A DNA stretch of 64,000 nt, from NCBI GenBank assembly GCA_935421135.1, contig OW285190.1:20098501-20162500 (forward strand). The letters are read 5' to 3'. This DNA is from Bugulina stolonifera (Eukaryota > Bryozoa > Gymnolaemata > Cheilostomatida > Bugulidae). Shown piece by piece: positions 1-29,155 of the stretch (positions are counted from its first letter, which is position 1; the number at the start of each line of letters is the position of its first letter). Position numbers and translations under genes: made by a program. The notes beneath the pieces are model-generated. The model saw nothing but the letters and a program-made list of their open reading frames with translations. It searched no databases and was not told the DNA's origin.

Positions 1-3000
1 GGGGAGGTGTCAATATTTCAGGGGCGTCCCCTGTAATGTCGGGGCTGGCTCTCGAGCTATTCTCAGTCAACAATTTTTGTCTAGCCTTTGCTTTGTCCTG
101 AAACAGGAAAAGTAGAGTGAACTTCACTTTATAAAACCATAATGCCATATGTATAGTAACACATGCCATACATACAGTAACACATGTCATACGTATAGTA
201 ACACATGCCATATATACAGTAACACATGCCATACATATACTCGTACTTACAAACACTTCTATTGTGATGTCATGTGTCTGTATATTATGACAGTCACTCT
301 CCATCACACTGTCGAATCTCCTTATGGTGATACGATCTTCCATCTCACGGGTTGTCAGAGCAAACGGTGCCAACCAGTTGACACACTTCTCAATCTCCTC
401 AAACGTGTACCCAGTGGCTGTCCTGGTCGCTGCTTCACTACCAAAGTGGTAGAGTACTGCAGCTGCTAATATACTGTATGGAAACTGGAGGGAGCCTTCA
501 TCCAACACACACATGTCCATCAACTGTAACAGTGAAGACATACATACGTGTATTGTACGATACTAAGTAGGAGCAGGGATCACAGAAAGAGGAAGTAGGC
601 GGACCTAGTAAACAGACGACACTTACCCGTACGATAGTAACGAAGGCATGACGTGAGTAGTTGATTTGAGTGAGGCTGACCTCCTCCCCACCAGTCTCTC
701 TTTGGTTGAGCACATTGAGGTAGAGAGTCATCCATCCATTGATGGTTATGGGAGTGAGGTCCCACTTGAGTGTCTGCATTACACACACCAGGTCAAGGTC
801 AAACGATAGCATAAAATAATAATCACCAACTGTATGATATATTCAGGCAGTAATTAATAATCACCGAGTATATGATATATTCAGGCAATAAAAGTAACTG
901 ATAGTCTACCTTGAGCATGATCAGTTCCTGCTTGACTATGTCATCGTCGGAGCATGCTCCGTCAGTGACGTACGCAAACTCTGTTATCTTAGGTGGGTAG
1001 ATTTCCTGCAATCACATGAAACTGAGTGTACATTGCTATACAATGTCACCATTCTATACATAAAGATACTCGTACTTATATAATGCTGAAAGACCATGAA
1101 ACAACTTTAGGACCAAACCAACAAGTAACAAGTCCTACCAAGTCTGAAATAAGAGCAGTAAACAACTGCATATTGGTACATGTATGTTAACCAGTAGACA
1201 GGCATCAACCAGTAGAGAAACACGACATCCGTATTAGAATGGGTCAGCAAAAGTAACATTTATATGCTTCAATCATATATACCTCAACTCACCAATAAAC
1301 TATGCCACCAAAGATGGATGATACAATTGTATAAGAACAACAAACCATGGTGCAGAAAGAGCAAAAGCACCTTTGATGTAGGTCCCTATGGACTTGCATG
1401 GTCGCCCCTATGACCTTGTGTCACTATGGACTAGCATGCTCATCGCTATGGACTTGTATGGTCGTTGCTATGGAATTGTATGGTCGGATACTACTTGTCA
1501 TCAATGCTTAGCAAAAATCCAACTGGTCAACAACCACATAGGTGACACTCGGAACAGAAACCATTCCATAAACATGGCCTTGACATCACAGAGAAAGCTA
1601 ACATCCAAATAACTAATTACTTGGGTTATAACCTGATTACAAGCAAACACCAGTCATCTACACCACCTGACAACTAACCATCCAAATCCATAGTGAATAG
1701 CATTCCAGAAGAGATAACAACAGGCTACCTAGCTTGTCATGAGATAAAGAAACAGTGGACACAATATCCAAGCTACCAGCACACAATATAAGAGAAAGGG
1801 TGAGAGAGCCAGTGTAACAACCACCAACTAAACTCCTGTAATCAACCATCCAAACAACAATGGCAAAGTAGTAACAAGGGTACACAGTAAAACCTAGGAT
1901 TATAAGAAAAACAAAGGCCCAGGACAATACCTCTAAAGAATGTAACAGAGTACATGGGAAACTGTTACATAATATACAGGTAACATGTCTAGGAGGTCTG
2001 AATTAATGTCAGACTGTACAAATGTGAGCTAATACTAATAATTTATAAAATACTAAAACCCTGTTTTAATACTAATGCTTTGAGACTAGTTTTACCATCT
2101 TACACATGCTGACTATTTTATTTAACTGCATTTTACTAATTTTGATGATTCACCAAGTATTTTATGTGTTTTATCTTGATTTCCAATAAACTTATATAAT
2201 TATGTAATATACCTCAATCTTAGCAGCTATAAAATAGACTATAATATTATGTAATATACCTCAATCTTAGCAGCTATAAATAGACTATATTATTATGTAA
2301 TATACCTCAATCTTAGCAGCTATAAATAGACTATAATATTATGTAATATACCTCAATCTTAGCAGCTATAAATAGACTATATTATTATGTAATATACCTC
2401 AATCTTAGCAGCTATAAATAGACTATAATATTATGTAATATACCTTAATCTTAGCAGCTATAAATAGACTATAATATTATGTAATATACCTCAATCTTAG
2501 CAGCTATAAATAGACTATATTATTATGTAATATACCTCAATCTTAGCAGCTATAAATAGACTATATTATTATGTAATATACCTCAATCTTAGCAGCTATA
2601 AATAGACTATAATATTATGTAATATACCTCAATCTTAGCAGCTATAAATAGACTATAATATTATGTAATATACCTTAATCTTAGCAGCTATAAATAGACT
2701 ATATTATTATGTAATATACCTCAATCTTAGCAGCTATAAATAGACTATATTATTATGTAATATACCTCAATCTTAGCAGCTATAAATAGACTATATTATT
2801 ATGTAATATACCTCAATCTTAGCAGCTATAAAATAGACTATATTATTATGTAATATACCTCAATCTTAGCAGCTATAAATAGACTATATTATTATGTAAT
2901 ATACCTCAATCTTAGCAGCTATAAATAGACTATATTATTATGTAATATACCTCAATCTTAGCAGCTATAAAATAGACTATATTATTATGTAATATACCTC

Positions 3001-6000
3001 AATCTTAGCAGCTATAAATAGACTATATTATTATGTAATATACCTCAATCTTAGCAGCTATAAATAGACTATATTATTATGTAATATACCTCAATCTTAG
3101 CAGCTATAAATAGACTATAATATTATGTAATATACCTCAATCTTAGCAGCTATAAAATAGACTATATTATTATGTAATATACCTCAATCTTAGCAGCTAT
3201 AAAATAGACTATATTATTATGTAATATACCTCAATCTTAGCAGCTATAAATAGACTATATTATTATGTAATATACCTCAATCTTAGCAGCTATAAAATAG
3301 ACTATATTATTATGTAATATACCTCAATCTTAGCAGCTATAAATAGACTATATTATTATGTAATATACCTCAATCTTAGCAGCTATAAATAGACTATATT
3401 ATTATGTAATATACCTCAATCTTAGCAGCTATAAATAGACTATATTATTATGTAATATACCTCAATCTTAGCAGCTATAAATAGACTATAATATTATGTA
3501 ATATACCTCAATCTTAGCAGCTATAAATAGACTATAATATTATGTAATATACCTCAATCTTAGCAGCTATAAAGAGACTATATTATTATGTAATATACCT
3601 CAATCTTAGCAGCTATAAATAGACTATAATATTATGTAATATACCTCAATCTTAGCAGCTATAAATAGACTATATTATTATGTAATATACCTCAATCTTA
3701 GCAGCTATAAATAGACTATAATATTATGTAATATACCTCAATCTTAGCAGCTATAAATAGACTATAATATTATGTAATATACCTCAATCTTAGCAGCTAT
3801 AAAGAGACTATAATATTATGTAATATACCTCAATCTTAGCAGCTATAAATAGACTATAATATTATGTAATATACCTCAATCTTAGCAGCTATAAATAGAC
3901 TATAATATTATGTAATATACCTCAATCTTAGCAGCTATAAATAGACTATATTATTATGTAATATACCTCAATCTTAGCAGCTATAAAATAGACTATATTA
4001 TTATGTAATATACCTCAATCTTAGCAGCTATAAATAGACTATATTATTATGTAATATACCTCAATCTTAGCAGCTATAAATAGACTATATTATTATGTAA
4101 TATACCTCAATCTTAGCAGCTATAAATAGACTATAATATTATGTAATATACCTCAATCTTAGCAGCTATAAAATAGACTATATTATTATGTAATATACCT
4201 CAATCTTAGCAGCTATAAAATAGACTATATTATTATGTAATATACCTCAATCTTAGCAGCTATAAATAGACTATAATATTATGTAATATACCTCAATCTT
4301 AGCAGCTATAAATAGACTATATTATTATGTAATATACCTCAATCTTAGCAGCTATAAATAGACTATAATATTATGTAATATACCTCAATCTTAGCAGCTA
4401 TAAATAGACTATAATATTATGTAATATACCTCAATCTTAGCAGCTATAAATAGACTATATTATTATGTAATATACCTCAATCTTAGCAGCTATAAAATAG
4501 ACTATAATATTATGTAATATACCTCAATCTTAGCAGCTATAAAGAGACTATAATATTATGTAATATACCTCAATCTTAGCAGCTATAAATAGACTATAAT
4601 ATTATGTAATATACCTCAATCTTAGCAGCTATAAATAGACCATAATATTATGTAATATACCTCAATCTTAGCAGCTATAAATAGACTATATTATTATGTA
4701 ATATACCTCAATCTTAGCAGCTATAAATAGACTATATTATTATGTAACATACCTCAATCTTAGCAGCTATAAATAGACTATAATATTATGTAATATACCT
4801 CAATCTTAGCAGCTATAAATAGACTATAATATTATGCAATATACCTCAATCTTAGCAGCTATAAAGAGACTATAATATTATGTAATATACCTCAATCTTA
4901 GCAGCTATAAATAGACTATAATATTATGTAATATACCTCAATCTTAGCAGCTATAAATAGACTATAATATTATGTAATATACCTCAATCTTAGCAGCTAT
5001 AAAATAGACTATAATATTATGTAATATACCTCAATCTTAGCAGCTATAAATAGACTATAATATTATGTAATATACCTCAATCTTAGCAGCTATAAATAGA
5101 CTATATTATTATGTAATATACCTCAATCTTAGCAGCTATAAATAGAGCTGTAACTCCTATAAGTTGGAGCCGGTACTTCTGTACATTCTTCTGAATGGAT
5201 AGGTATCTGTCTATAAAGTCTACGGCTAGGTAGAATGTCTCTCTGTGCAGTTTGTACACTTCGCATACCTGCGTGTAGTAGCAGTACAGATATAAATTGT
5301 ACATTGCATATACAAACATTACACAGCGTTTAGTACATGCATACACATCCATACCTACTTACACAAATACAGCCTTGGCCCGAGCTCACACATACCTAGG
5401 GCATGGGAGTGTGTCGGTACCTACCTCAATGATCCAGTCGAGCAAGATGGTCCTCATTCTATAGTGAAGGAGGGGGTGCTCGTTCATCAGACACGAATCT
5501 CTCCGATATTTCTTCTCTTTAGCTTTCATCACACTCCAGACATCCTGAGAAGAGATCAACAAGTTGTGTCATTGTTAAGTCACCTGGACTACAGTGTCAA
5601 GTCACCATGACTACTGACAGTGTCAAGTCACTAGGACTACAGTGTCAAGTCACCATGACTACTGACAGTGTCAAGTCACTAGGACTACAGTGTCAAGTCA
5701 CTAGGACTACAGTGTCAAGTCACTAGGACTACAGTGTCAAGTCACTAGGACTACAGTGTCAAGTCACTAGGACTACAGTGTCAAGTCACTAGGACTACAG
5801 TGTCAAGTCACTAGGACTACAGTGTCAAGTCACTAGGACTACAGTGTTAAGTCACCTGGACTAGTGTTAAGTCACCATGACTACAGTGTCAAGTCACTGC
5901 GACTATAGTGTCAAGTCACCATGACTACAGTGTCAAGTCACTACGACTAGTCAATGAACTACCAAATCATCACCAAGTCACCTGCACTATATACACTATA

Positions 6001-7023
6001 ATTCTATTTATCATCCCAAAATATACAATACCTCTCTATTTCCCCATGTAAGGGCTGGCAAGGGACAGGTTTTTCTTAAAAATTCTTGACTGAAGATGTT
6101 TTTAAAACTGTAGTATGAGGCCCCAGCTGCCACCATAGACTCAGTACAAGGTAGTTTTTCAGTAGGTGGTACAGGGCTGGGTACCAGCGTCCTCGTACTT
6201 ATCTGATCACTAGATGTTATTGGTACCCACTGGTTCTGCAAACAGGTATAATATATAATATATATATGTATATAAAGTTTCAACAGTCAGTAAGTTTATT
6301 CCATTAACTATGCAGTAGACCTTATAAATAATTCAATTCATTAGCACAGCACATCTGGTTCACCACAATTGAGGTGAACCATTTCCCAACCACTCTGGCA
6401 TTGGACTAACAAAACAACATCAACTTGCAATGGTTTACTCCCCTATTATTAGTATATACCTGCATGTGAAACTTGCAATGGTTTACTTCCCTATTATTAG
6501 TATATACCTGCATGTGAAACCTGCAATGGTTTACTCCCCTATTATTAGTATATACCTGCATGTGAAACTGCTGCCTCCGCTTCAATGGTAAATCAGTGGC
6601 AGACTGCTGCTGCAAAGGAAAGGCAACCAATAAGAGCACAAGTTAGCACAGAGTCCCTAACTGAGCACAGCACCACCAAATGGAAAGGAAAGGTTGTAAG
6701 GCAAGATTGCACAAACAGGATATGATGTAATACCTGATCGGTTACAGGTAGCCCTGTCTGTTTACGTTTACTACAGGCGACTAGGTATTTGTCTAAGGTA
6801 GTCTGCTCTGACGGGGTGGAGACTCCTGGAGATCGGTATTGCTTCTGTGGTTTACCCATCTGTGATAATCTGGAACTAAATATAGTAATTGAAGTCACTA
6901 GAATTACTGTATAAATGAGTTGGAAATGTAGACAATGTTATATGCATAATATATATGGTTCACATGTAATAAACAGTTGTGTTACTGAATAGACTGAAGT
7001 TCTCACCTGCGTCTTGATGACAT
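1..7023 (-). CDS. CCNE: Cyclin E, 3' end beyond the window edge
   Basis: G1/S cyclin, the nuclear regulatory partner of CDK2 (known family role). Nine coding exons join in frame (high to low): 7023-7007, 6869-6734, 6609-6556, 6235-6032, 5544-5425, 5268-5122, 1005-910, 773-627 and 523-251, then 97 to the left edge as the last partial exon. About 430 residues are visible. The protein starts MSSRRRLSQMGK. The cyclin box begins with [19 protein letters not shown] and continues through [43 protein letters not shown] and [13 protein letters not shown]. The second fold has [21 protein letters not shown], and CHNIQTHD follows. The C-terminal part has RASPD and LTPP, which fits the phosphodegron region of cyclin E. 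All introns are phase 0 except the first. The start was chosen because the 17-nt first exon splices in frame and resembles the vertebrate cyclin E2 N-terminus; an in-frame Met also lies at 6859. An intron of about 4.1 kb between 5122 and 1005 is mostly minisatellite. Confidence 0.95.
2199..5147. repeat. 46-bp minisatellite, about 64 copies, carrying a cyclin E exon end and donor
   Basis: The unit, on the minus strand, is the last 24 coding bases of the exon ending at 5122 (codons L-F-I-A-A-K-I-E) followed by GTATATTACATAATATAGT. The true exon forms one end of the array. Units differ only by small changes (TATTAT/AATATT, AAATAG/AAAATAG, occasional AAGAG), showing recent homogenisation. The array fills most of the intron between cyclin E exons 5268-5122 and 1005-910. 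Confidence 0.97.
5574..5950. repeat. 22-bp minisatellite in a cyclin E intron
   Basis: About 15 copies of AGGACTACAGTGTCAAGTCA plus CT, some replaced by CCATGACTACTGAC variants. It lies just upstream of exon 5544-5425. Confidence 0.9.
6426..6569. repeat. 48-bp repeat, three copies, including cyclin E exon end and donor
   Basis: Each unit, on the minus strand, holds TTTCACATGCAG followed by donor GTATATACTAAT. The copy nearest 6556 is the true end of exon 6609-6556. The other two copies also have an AG just before TTTCACATGCAG, so each looks like a 12-13 nt microexon. Confidence 0.92.
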
Positions 7024-8291
7024 AGTCTTTAAAGAGATGCCTATGGATTTGGCTACCCTACAGCATACAAACCAAATATTTAACCATTGCAGTTAGCCCT
7101 ACTTGTTTGCACTGTGTATTACATACAACCCACATCAGTAGATCTACTAAGGCTCTCAATATCAAATAGTATTGTATTAAACAGTAGCCAATAGCATTCG
7201 ACCCAAGCCTGCCAGATACATTCACTGCATCAGATGCTGGGAGTTATCTACTTCTACACCAAAAGAACGTTGGCATTTTCTATACTCAATAGGCCTAAAC
7301 AACTTCCAACAGCCCATGGTCCACAGGACTATAGGTCTGTTGATTGCTACTCACTTCAGTCAATATAAATTAGTAACATTATAAAAAATATAGGTTTATG
7401 GAGCAGTTTTGCATTATCATGGAACAGACCATCACCACTTTCTTACTGTAAGCCTAATAGAACAAAAATCTAAAATAGTTAGTATCATAAAATAATGATA
7501 ATCATAATGATGTTTGGTAGGTTTCATTCTAGGCCTATGTACATGTACGGTAGTCACTGCTAATACCATGCTTGATCTATGTTCTAAAAAACATAATAAT
7601 AATAATTATAATTAATAGAAAAACAATAAATAAATAAGTAATAACATTGGATTATTTCAACTTAATACAAATTTTATTTATATAATATAATATTAAATGA
7701 AAATTACATTACCTATTACGGTTATGCCTAATTAGAAGCAATAGTACGAATTCAAGTAATTACTAGGCCAACCAATATCAAATGAAGAATGAGAAAAACA
7801 ACAATACCTATAATTATTCTATTAACATTATCGATTACATTATGATCATTTATCTTTCTTATGCCTGCTACAAGTAGTTTTATAATAATCGATCGAATTT
7901 CAAATTTAATACCAATACCTGATAAAACTTATGTTATATTATTATAGCTAAATTAATTAACGACACCGCCCTGCCATTTTAAACTATATTATTCAATTTA
8001 AATGTATTCAATTTAGTAATAGCAAAGTATTAATTATTTATTATAACAAGTTCAATTGCATTTTTTCATTTTCATGTCTGTCAAGCGGATTGACTATCGG
8101 CCAGTTGTATCTGATTTCATTCGTTGTAGATACCAAAACTGTACTTGAACGCCCGTTTGTGGATTGTAAAATGGAGTGGGGCTCAAAAATGCTGAGGTGA
8201 AGAGTTGGAGAAGTTGCTGAACAAAAGACCCGACCACCAGGACCATTCAAGGATCAATAGCCAATCCAACACGGCCCCAAAATGCACGGAG

Positions 8292-8316
8292 TGGCGCCAA
8301 TAGTGAGGGCGGGAAA
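8292..8316. promoter_or_regulatory. E2F-like sites, first pair
   Basis: TGGCGCCA at 8292-8299 and GGCGGGAAA at 8308-8316 match the E2F/DP core (TTTSSCGC family). They lie about 1.3 kb upstream of the cyclin E start codon. Cyclin E is a classical E2F target in animals, so the position is meaningful. Binding is not shown. Confidence 0.4.
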
Positions 8317-8510
8317 TAGTGCTTTTCTTTTCAGCATAATTTCCACATATGTTACGTCTATGTAGTGACAAATTTTATGTCAATCGGTCCCAGAAATACT
8401 TGACTTCACCCTCCGTGTAAGGAATTGGAAATCTGTTTCACTATGTAGGCAACTTACCCGGGTGAAAGAAGAAGCAAATGTGCAACTTATGTGGCACTGG
8501 ATACTACAAA

Positions 8511-8545
8511 GGCGGCGCAAGCCTAATCGCATTATTGCGCCAAAA
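8511..8545. promoter_or_regulatory. E2F-like sites, second pair
   Basis: GGCGGCGCAA at 8511-8520 and TTGCGCCAAAA at 8535-8545. The reverse complement of the second, TTTTGGCGCAA, is close to the textbook E2F site. They lie about 1.5 kb upstream of the cyclin E start. Confidence 0.4.
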
Positions 8546-8953
8546 GTTGTAAACCAAGTCACTGTGCAGTTTTACAGCCAACTGAGGATAAAAAGTTCTC
8601 TAATAATTTGATTTACATTTCTAAAAGAAGCTTACATTTGTTGATCACTAATTATTAAACAGATTCACAGCAAAATGGATCCACTGATATATCAAGTGTC
8701 TTAATAAATGATTATGGCGGGTTAAATTAAATATCTCACGTGCAGTTAGTTGAAATAACTTTCCTTATACTGTCCGGTTTTTTAACAATAAAACGTTTTG
8801 CCATGCTCTTGAGGCATTAGCACAGGTACAACCATACTACTTTTTTGTTATGCCAGCATGTCATTGAAAAAGATGTTTTTTCGACGTAAATATCAAAACC
8901 TAAACCAAACTCACGATCCTCCACGCACCCACGTGTGTTTATTTTTGTTTACA

Positions 8954-8961
8954 TTTCCCGC
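8954..8961. promoter_or_regulatory. E2F-like site TTTCCCGC
   Basis: An exact TTTCCCGC, followed by an inverted CCAAT motif (ATTGG) near 8976. It lies about 1.9 kb upstream of cyclin E. With the sites at 8292-8316 and 8511-8545 it makes a cluster unusual for this AT-rich window. Confidence 0.4.
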
Positions 8962-9927
8962 TCTCGCATCACTATTGATTGGTCCGCTATTTTGGACCTC
9001 TGCGCTTTCATTGGCTATCAGCTTTTAGAATATTCTGCAAACTCTAGTCTAGATACAAAGGCAAGATGACTCCATCAGCTTGTGCTAGTGTCCACTTGCG
9101 AATCAAGGCAAGCATGTCACTTTACCAACTCAAGCTGCTGTAGTCGGCGTTTGACCAATTTATGTTCGAAAGATCATGACCAATGAAACTTTAGCTCAAA
9201 TTGAGAACTGGTTTGACATTACTTTGGACAATGAATAGAGCATTTTTTACTGGAGAATACATGCTATTATATTATAGAACTTCCAGTAACAAAGCAGTAT
9301 ATAACACAAGGTGCCCTCCAATGGTGCACTGCCTGTTATACTGTTGCTACTACTACCACTACTACTAAGTTGTAGTAGTATTTTTATACCAGCCTGTGTT
9401 GCGAAAATAGAGCTGCTGGTGGGATTCCAATATGAGATTTTTATTATCATTATGCAAAACATGCAAACCAACTTAAAGTGAATAGAAAATAACCTTCACC
9501 ATTATAGCATTATACAAACTAAAATAGAAACATTATAACAAAAGTCAATGGTTAAATAAATAGTCTAGGATAGATGGGTATACATGTACAATACATAAAT
9601 ACATGTGCGTGTAGGTAACATAGGTAAGTGGAGTCAATAAATAGAACAGTAACACAATACCTGGGATAGAAATCTTAAACCATATTTATATAGTGAGTAG
9701 AGAGCCACAATAGTAGCAATCATTACTTGTAAGGCATATCACTGGGTAAGCACTTGTCTATGTTCAAAGCTCTAAACTCTCAATGTCCAACTTTCAGGAG
9801 GAAAGTTCAGAAGATAAACATCAAATCCCAATCAGTCTGTCTGTCAGTCCGTCTGGGTTATGTGGATTTATAGTTCAATAATAAAGGAAGTGGGGTGTGG
9901 ATCCTTAGACTCGATTAGAGTGCCCCT

Positions 9928-26132
<16,205 letters not shown>

Positions 26133-27219
26133 GACTCCAAGGTCTGACTTGTTCTCCTTCAATCAAAAACTAAAATAAAATCAATTTAATATAACAACAA
26201 GAATAACAACAGTAACAATAACCACAAGTCCCTCTATCTAAATGTATTACCTCACACATTGCACTATTAATTTAACAGTCAGTAGTTAGTATTAGGTAAT
26301 AAACAACAGAAGATACATGAATGTAGCTTTCTCTGCTGCTGCTACTACTGTTACTGTTCTTATTTTCTAAAAAAAAATTTTATCATAATACTAAAGAGCC
26401 AAGCAGCATTGACTCACTTAGCATTAAAATCCTACTTTTCCGTCTAGAAACGTGCCCAGTCAGAGCTAAAATATTGTGTTCATTGCTGCAGCTCTACTAC
26501 TTCAAATATATTAAATAAATATGAGGAGAGCGTCGAATTTATGTTCAAAATAAATAGCAAAAGCATGAAGCTATACCAATCAGAGGTCAGCTTGTAATTG
26601 TGTTTTTACATGTAACATATTTAGGCTTACATGTTGGCCTACTATTCTTAGATTGATCATTATTTTATTCCATGTTTATGTAGCCTGCTAATAACAATAA
26701 CTTCAATGTTAACAAAAATAAAAAGCAGAATAATTTATTATATCTTATAGGCCTACTAATTATTTTGGATGCAAGATATTAAAATAATCCTATAATTTGA
26801 ATAGCAAGATGAAGTTTATAAGCCCTAAATAACTCATTTCATAATGTCATTGAAGGTAGCAGTACATGTAGCTTTAGGAGTGTCATTGAAGGTAGCAGCA
26901 AAGTTTATAGAACTAATAAGTTGTTCCACGGCTTTATGCACCAATAGGATCGCGCGAAATCTGACCTAATAAGCGGCCTAGTTCAAAGTAGTTGAATGGC
27001 AACGAAAAATTACCAATGAAACAATGTGGTCTTCTCAAGATTGGCGAAAAAATTGCCCTGAGATTGGCTAAAAGTACCTGTAATGCTAGACCATTATTTT
27101 CAGAATACATTATGTTTATACCGATAGCATCAATAGAAGATGCAAGCATTTAGAAGAGCATAAATATAGGAAAAAGGCCCAAAAAGTTCGAGCCATCCTA
27201 ATGATCACGTGGTCTAGAC

Positions 27220-28824
27220 TAGGCCTGCACCGGTGTTGCCTCCCCACTGATATTCGGTTTTTGGGGTGGTGGTAATCAAACACCGGTTGACACCGGTTCT
27301 CTTGTGCCTGGTCTCATTCGGTGTCAACCGATGCAAAATTTGGATCGATATACCGAACCGCACCGGACCCCTTGATCCTGGTCTCAAGCGGTGTTAGACG
27401 GTGTCAACTTTGGTTTGATATACCGGATCGAACCGGTCCAGGAGCTAGTTTGCCTAATAGAGTTGTCCCATCATGATCGTTCAATACAAGGGAACAAAAA
27501 TCCTCAACACTTTCTCGCAACATGAGTTCATGTCAATCATTGTTTATTTTATTTTCAGATATGGCAGGCAGACAGGGCTTCATTAAAACATAGTATATGT
27601 ATATTATTTTTATTTAAGTGGCTATTGGGTTAATGAAAGTAATCAGTGCTTACTCCTACTCCAAGATTTTGTATTTGCCCATGTAGTCTAGTGAGTCTTA
27701 AGTTGCATTGGGCCTTACTTCACCTATTTTATATAATTTTAATAAATATATTAAATATAAAAACATGAGGCTGGACACACACCCAACCGACTACATATAA
27801 TTTATTAGATTTATTACTGATTGTGACCAAATTACAGAAGAAAAACAGCAAACATTGCTTCCACCACACTCGTACCATTGACACAAAAAGATAACAAATT
27901 TAAAGTTACATGGGCTAACTTCATATCACCAAGAGAAAGAAGAAACGCTAGCATAGTTGCATATGATGTAATGATAATGTAGGGAATCTTTCTTGCAAGC
28001 TTTCTTGATAGATTGCTGATTTGGTATAATTCAGTGTGTCCACCGATTGAATCTAGCAGATTTGTCTTCAGATTGGATATTACGATGGCTCAGTCCGATG
28101 AATTCTTCCTACAAAATATTGATTGAACATTAGTATTAGCTTATTTTAAATAGCCTAAATAAAGAGCTGGTGCTTACCAAAAGCATAACTACACAACGAT
28201 TTAAAATTAAAAAACCATAATTAATAATGATTAACTATTATAAGCATTGTAGCTATTCTTAGTTACAAGCGAATATAATCAAATTTAAACATTAGTAGTA
28301 GATTAATTATAATAGAAATAATTAATCCAATGGTATGTTTAAATTTAATTATATTATTATAATTATAATAATCCATTATATTCGATCGTATACTACTATT
28401 CTATTTCAGCACACTATTCATGAACAAAGCAATCATATGCAAACGATAAAATATAATATACGGAGAATCTGCTAAGTTACGTAATTATGAATCAATTTAT
28501 TATAATTTAATAATAATTATTACCTCCACAACATTGATAATCAATCACAGCCACGATGGCAGTTAATGTTGAAACGGATTAGCGAAGGTATGCAACCTAG
28601 TTTGAAGTGAGGTAAACAAGAACACATGATATTAGACCGCATGAATATTGAATGACTACTGGCATAGCGATCCGGTTCGATAACATCGAACTACACCGAA
28701 CCATCGATATATCGTTTGGGCACGGTGCCGGTGCGATTCGGTGCATAAAAAATTTGCCGATGTGTAACACCGAGGGTTCACACACCGTTTACATCGTTTG
28801 AAACCGAAACACCGTGCAGGCCTA
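27220..28824. mobile_element. Non-autonomous hAT-type DNA transposon with 8-bp target duplication
   Basis: The left end TAGGCCTGCAC and right end GTGCAGGCCTA are perfect 11-bp inverted repeats, extended by CGGTGTT with a one-base gap. Both sides carry the 8-bp direct repeat GTCTAGAC (27212-27219 and 28825-28832), the target duplication length of hAT elements. Subterminal regions are rich in ACCGGT- and GGTGT-like motifs, including a roughly 90-bp near-duplicate at the left end, as expected of transposase binding sites. No transposase reading frame is visible in the 1605 bp. Confidence 0.88.
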
Positions 28825-29056
28825 GTCTAGACTAATTATGTCTCATGTAGACCAAAGATGGTAAAAGTACGCTCTTTGTGCAGCCTGTCAACTACTATTG
28901 CCGACCTATATTTCTATAGCCTAAGCGTTTGACCACAGGCTGGGCGCTCGTTAAAGAGCAACGGTTTGCCCATTTTGGCGAGGGAACTACAGCAAATGAG
29001 TATACGCATCGTTTACTGGATAAACTTGGTATATAGAAACTTTGGTAGCAGTAGCA

Positions 29057-29155
29057 CTAAGAGTGTCATTGAAGGTAACAGTGGCCTTCAGAGTGTCATT
29101 GAAGATAGCAGTAGCCCTAAGAGTGTCATTGAAGATAGCAGTAGCCTTAGGAGTG
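29057..29155. repeat. 28-30 bp repeat, also present at 26846-26905
   Basis: Units contain AGTGTCATTGAAGATAGCAG and TAGCCCTAAG. Two diverged copies (GTGTCATTGAAGGTAGCAG) lie at 26846-26905 on the other side of the hAT element. Confidence 0.8.

Larger units (their letters stand above)
7024..9927. other. Spacer holding the cyclin E upstream region and GFPT 3' flank
   Basis: No coding exon is recognised. About 7.4-8.0 kb is very AT-rich. About 8.2-9.1 kb is less so and has several E2F-like and CCAAT-like motifs. The right part lies just beyond the GFPT stop codon and should hold its 3' UTR. A TTTATT at 9440-9445 (AATAAA on the minus strand) is one possible poly(A) signal. Short open frames here match nothing I know. 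Confidence 0.5.

Noticed and set aside
2199..5147. CRISPR-like array
   Set aside because: Repeats are directly adjacent with no unique spacers, and the genome is eukaryotic. It is a minisatellite.
8041..8562. Three minus-strand frames of 60-69 aa upstream of cyclin E
   Set aside because: Mutually overlapping, with no recognisable motifs or splice continuity. The region is better explained as promoter DNA.
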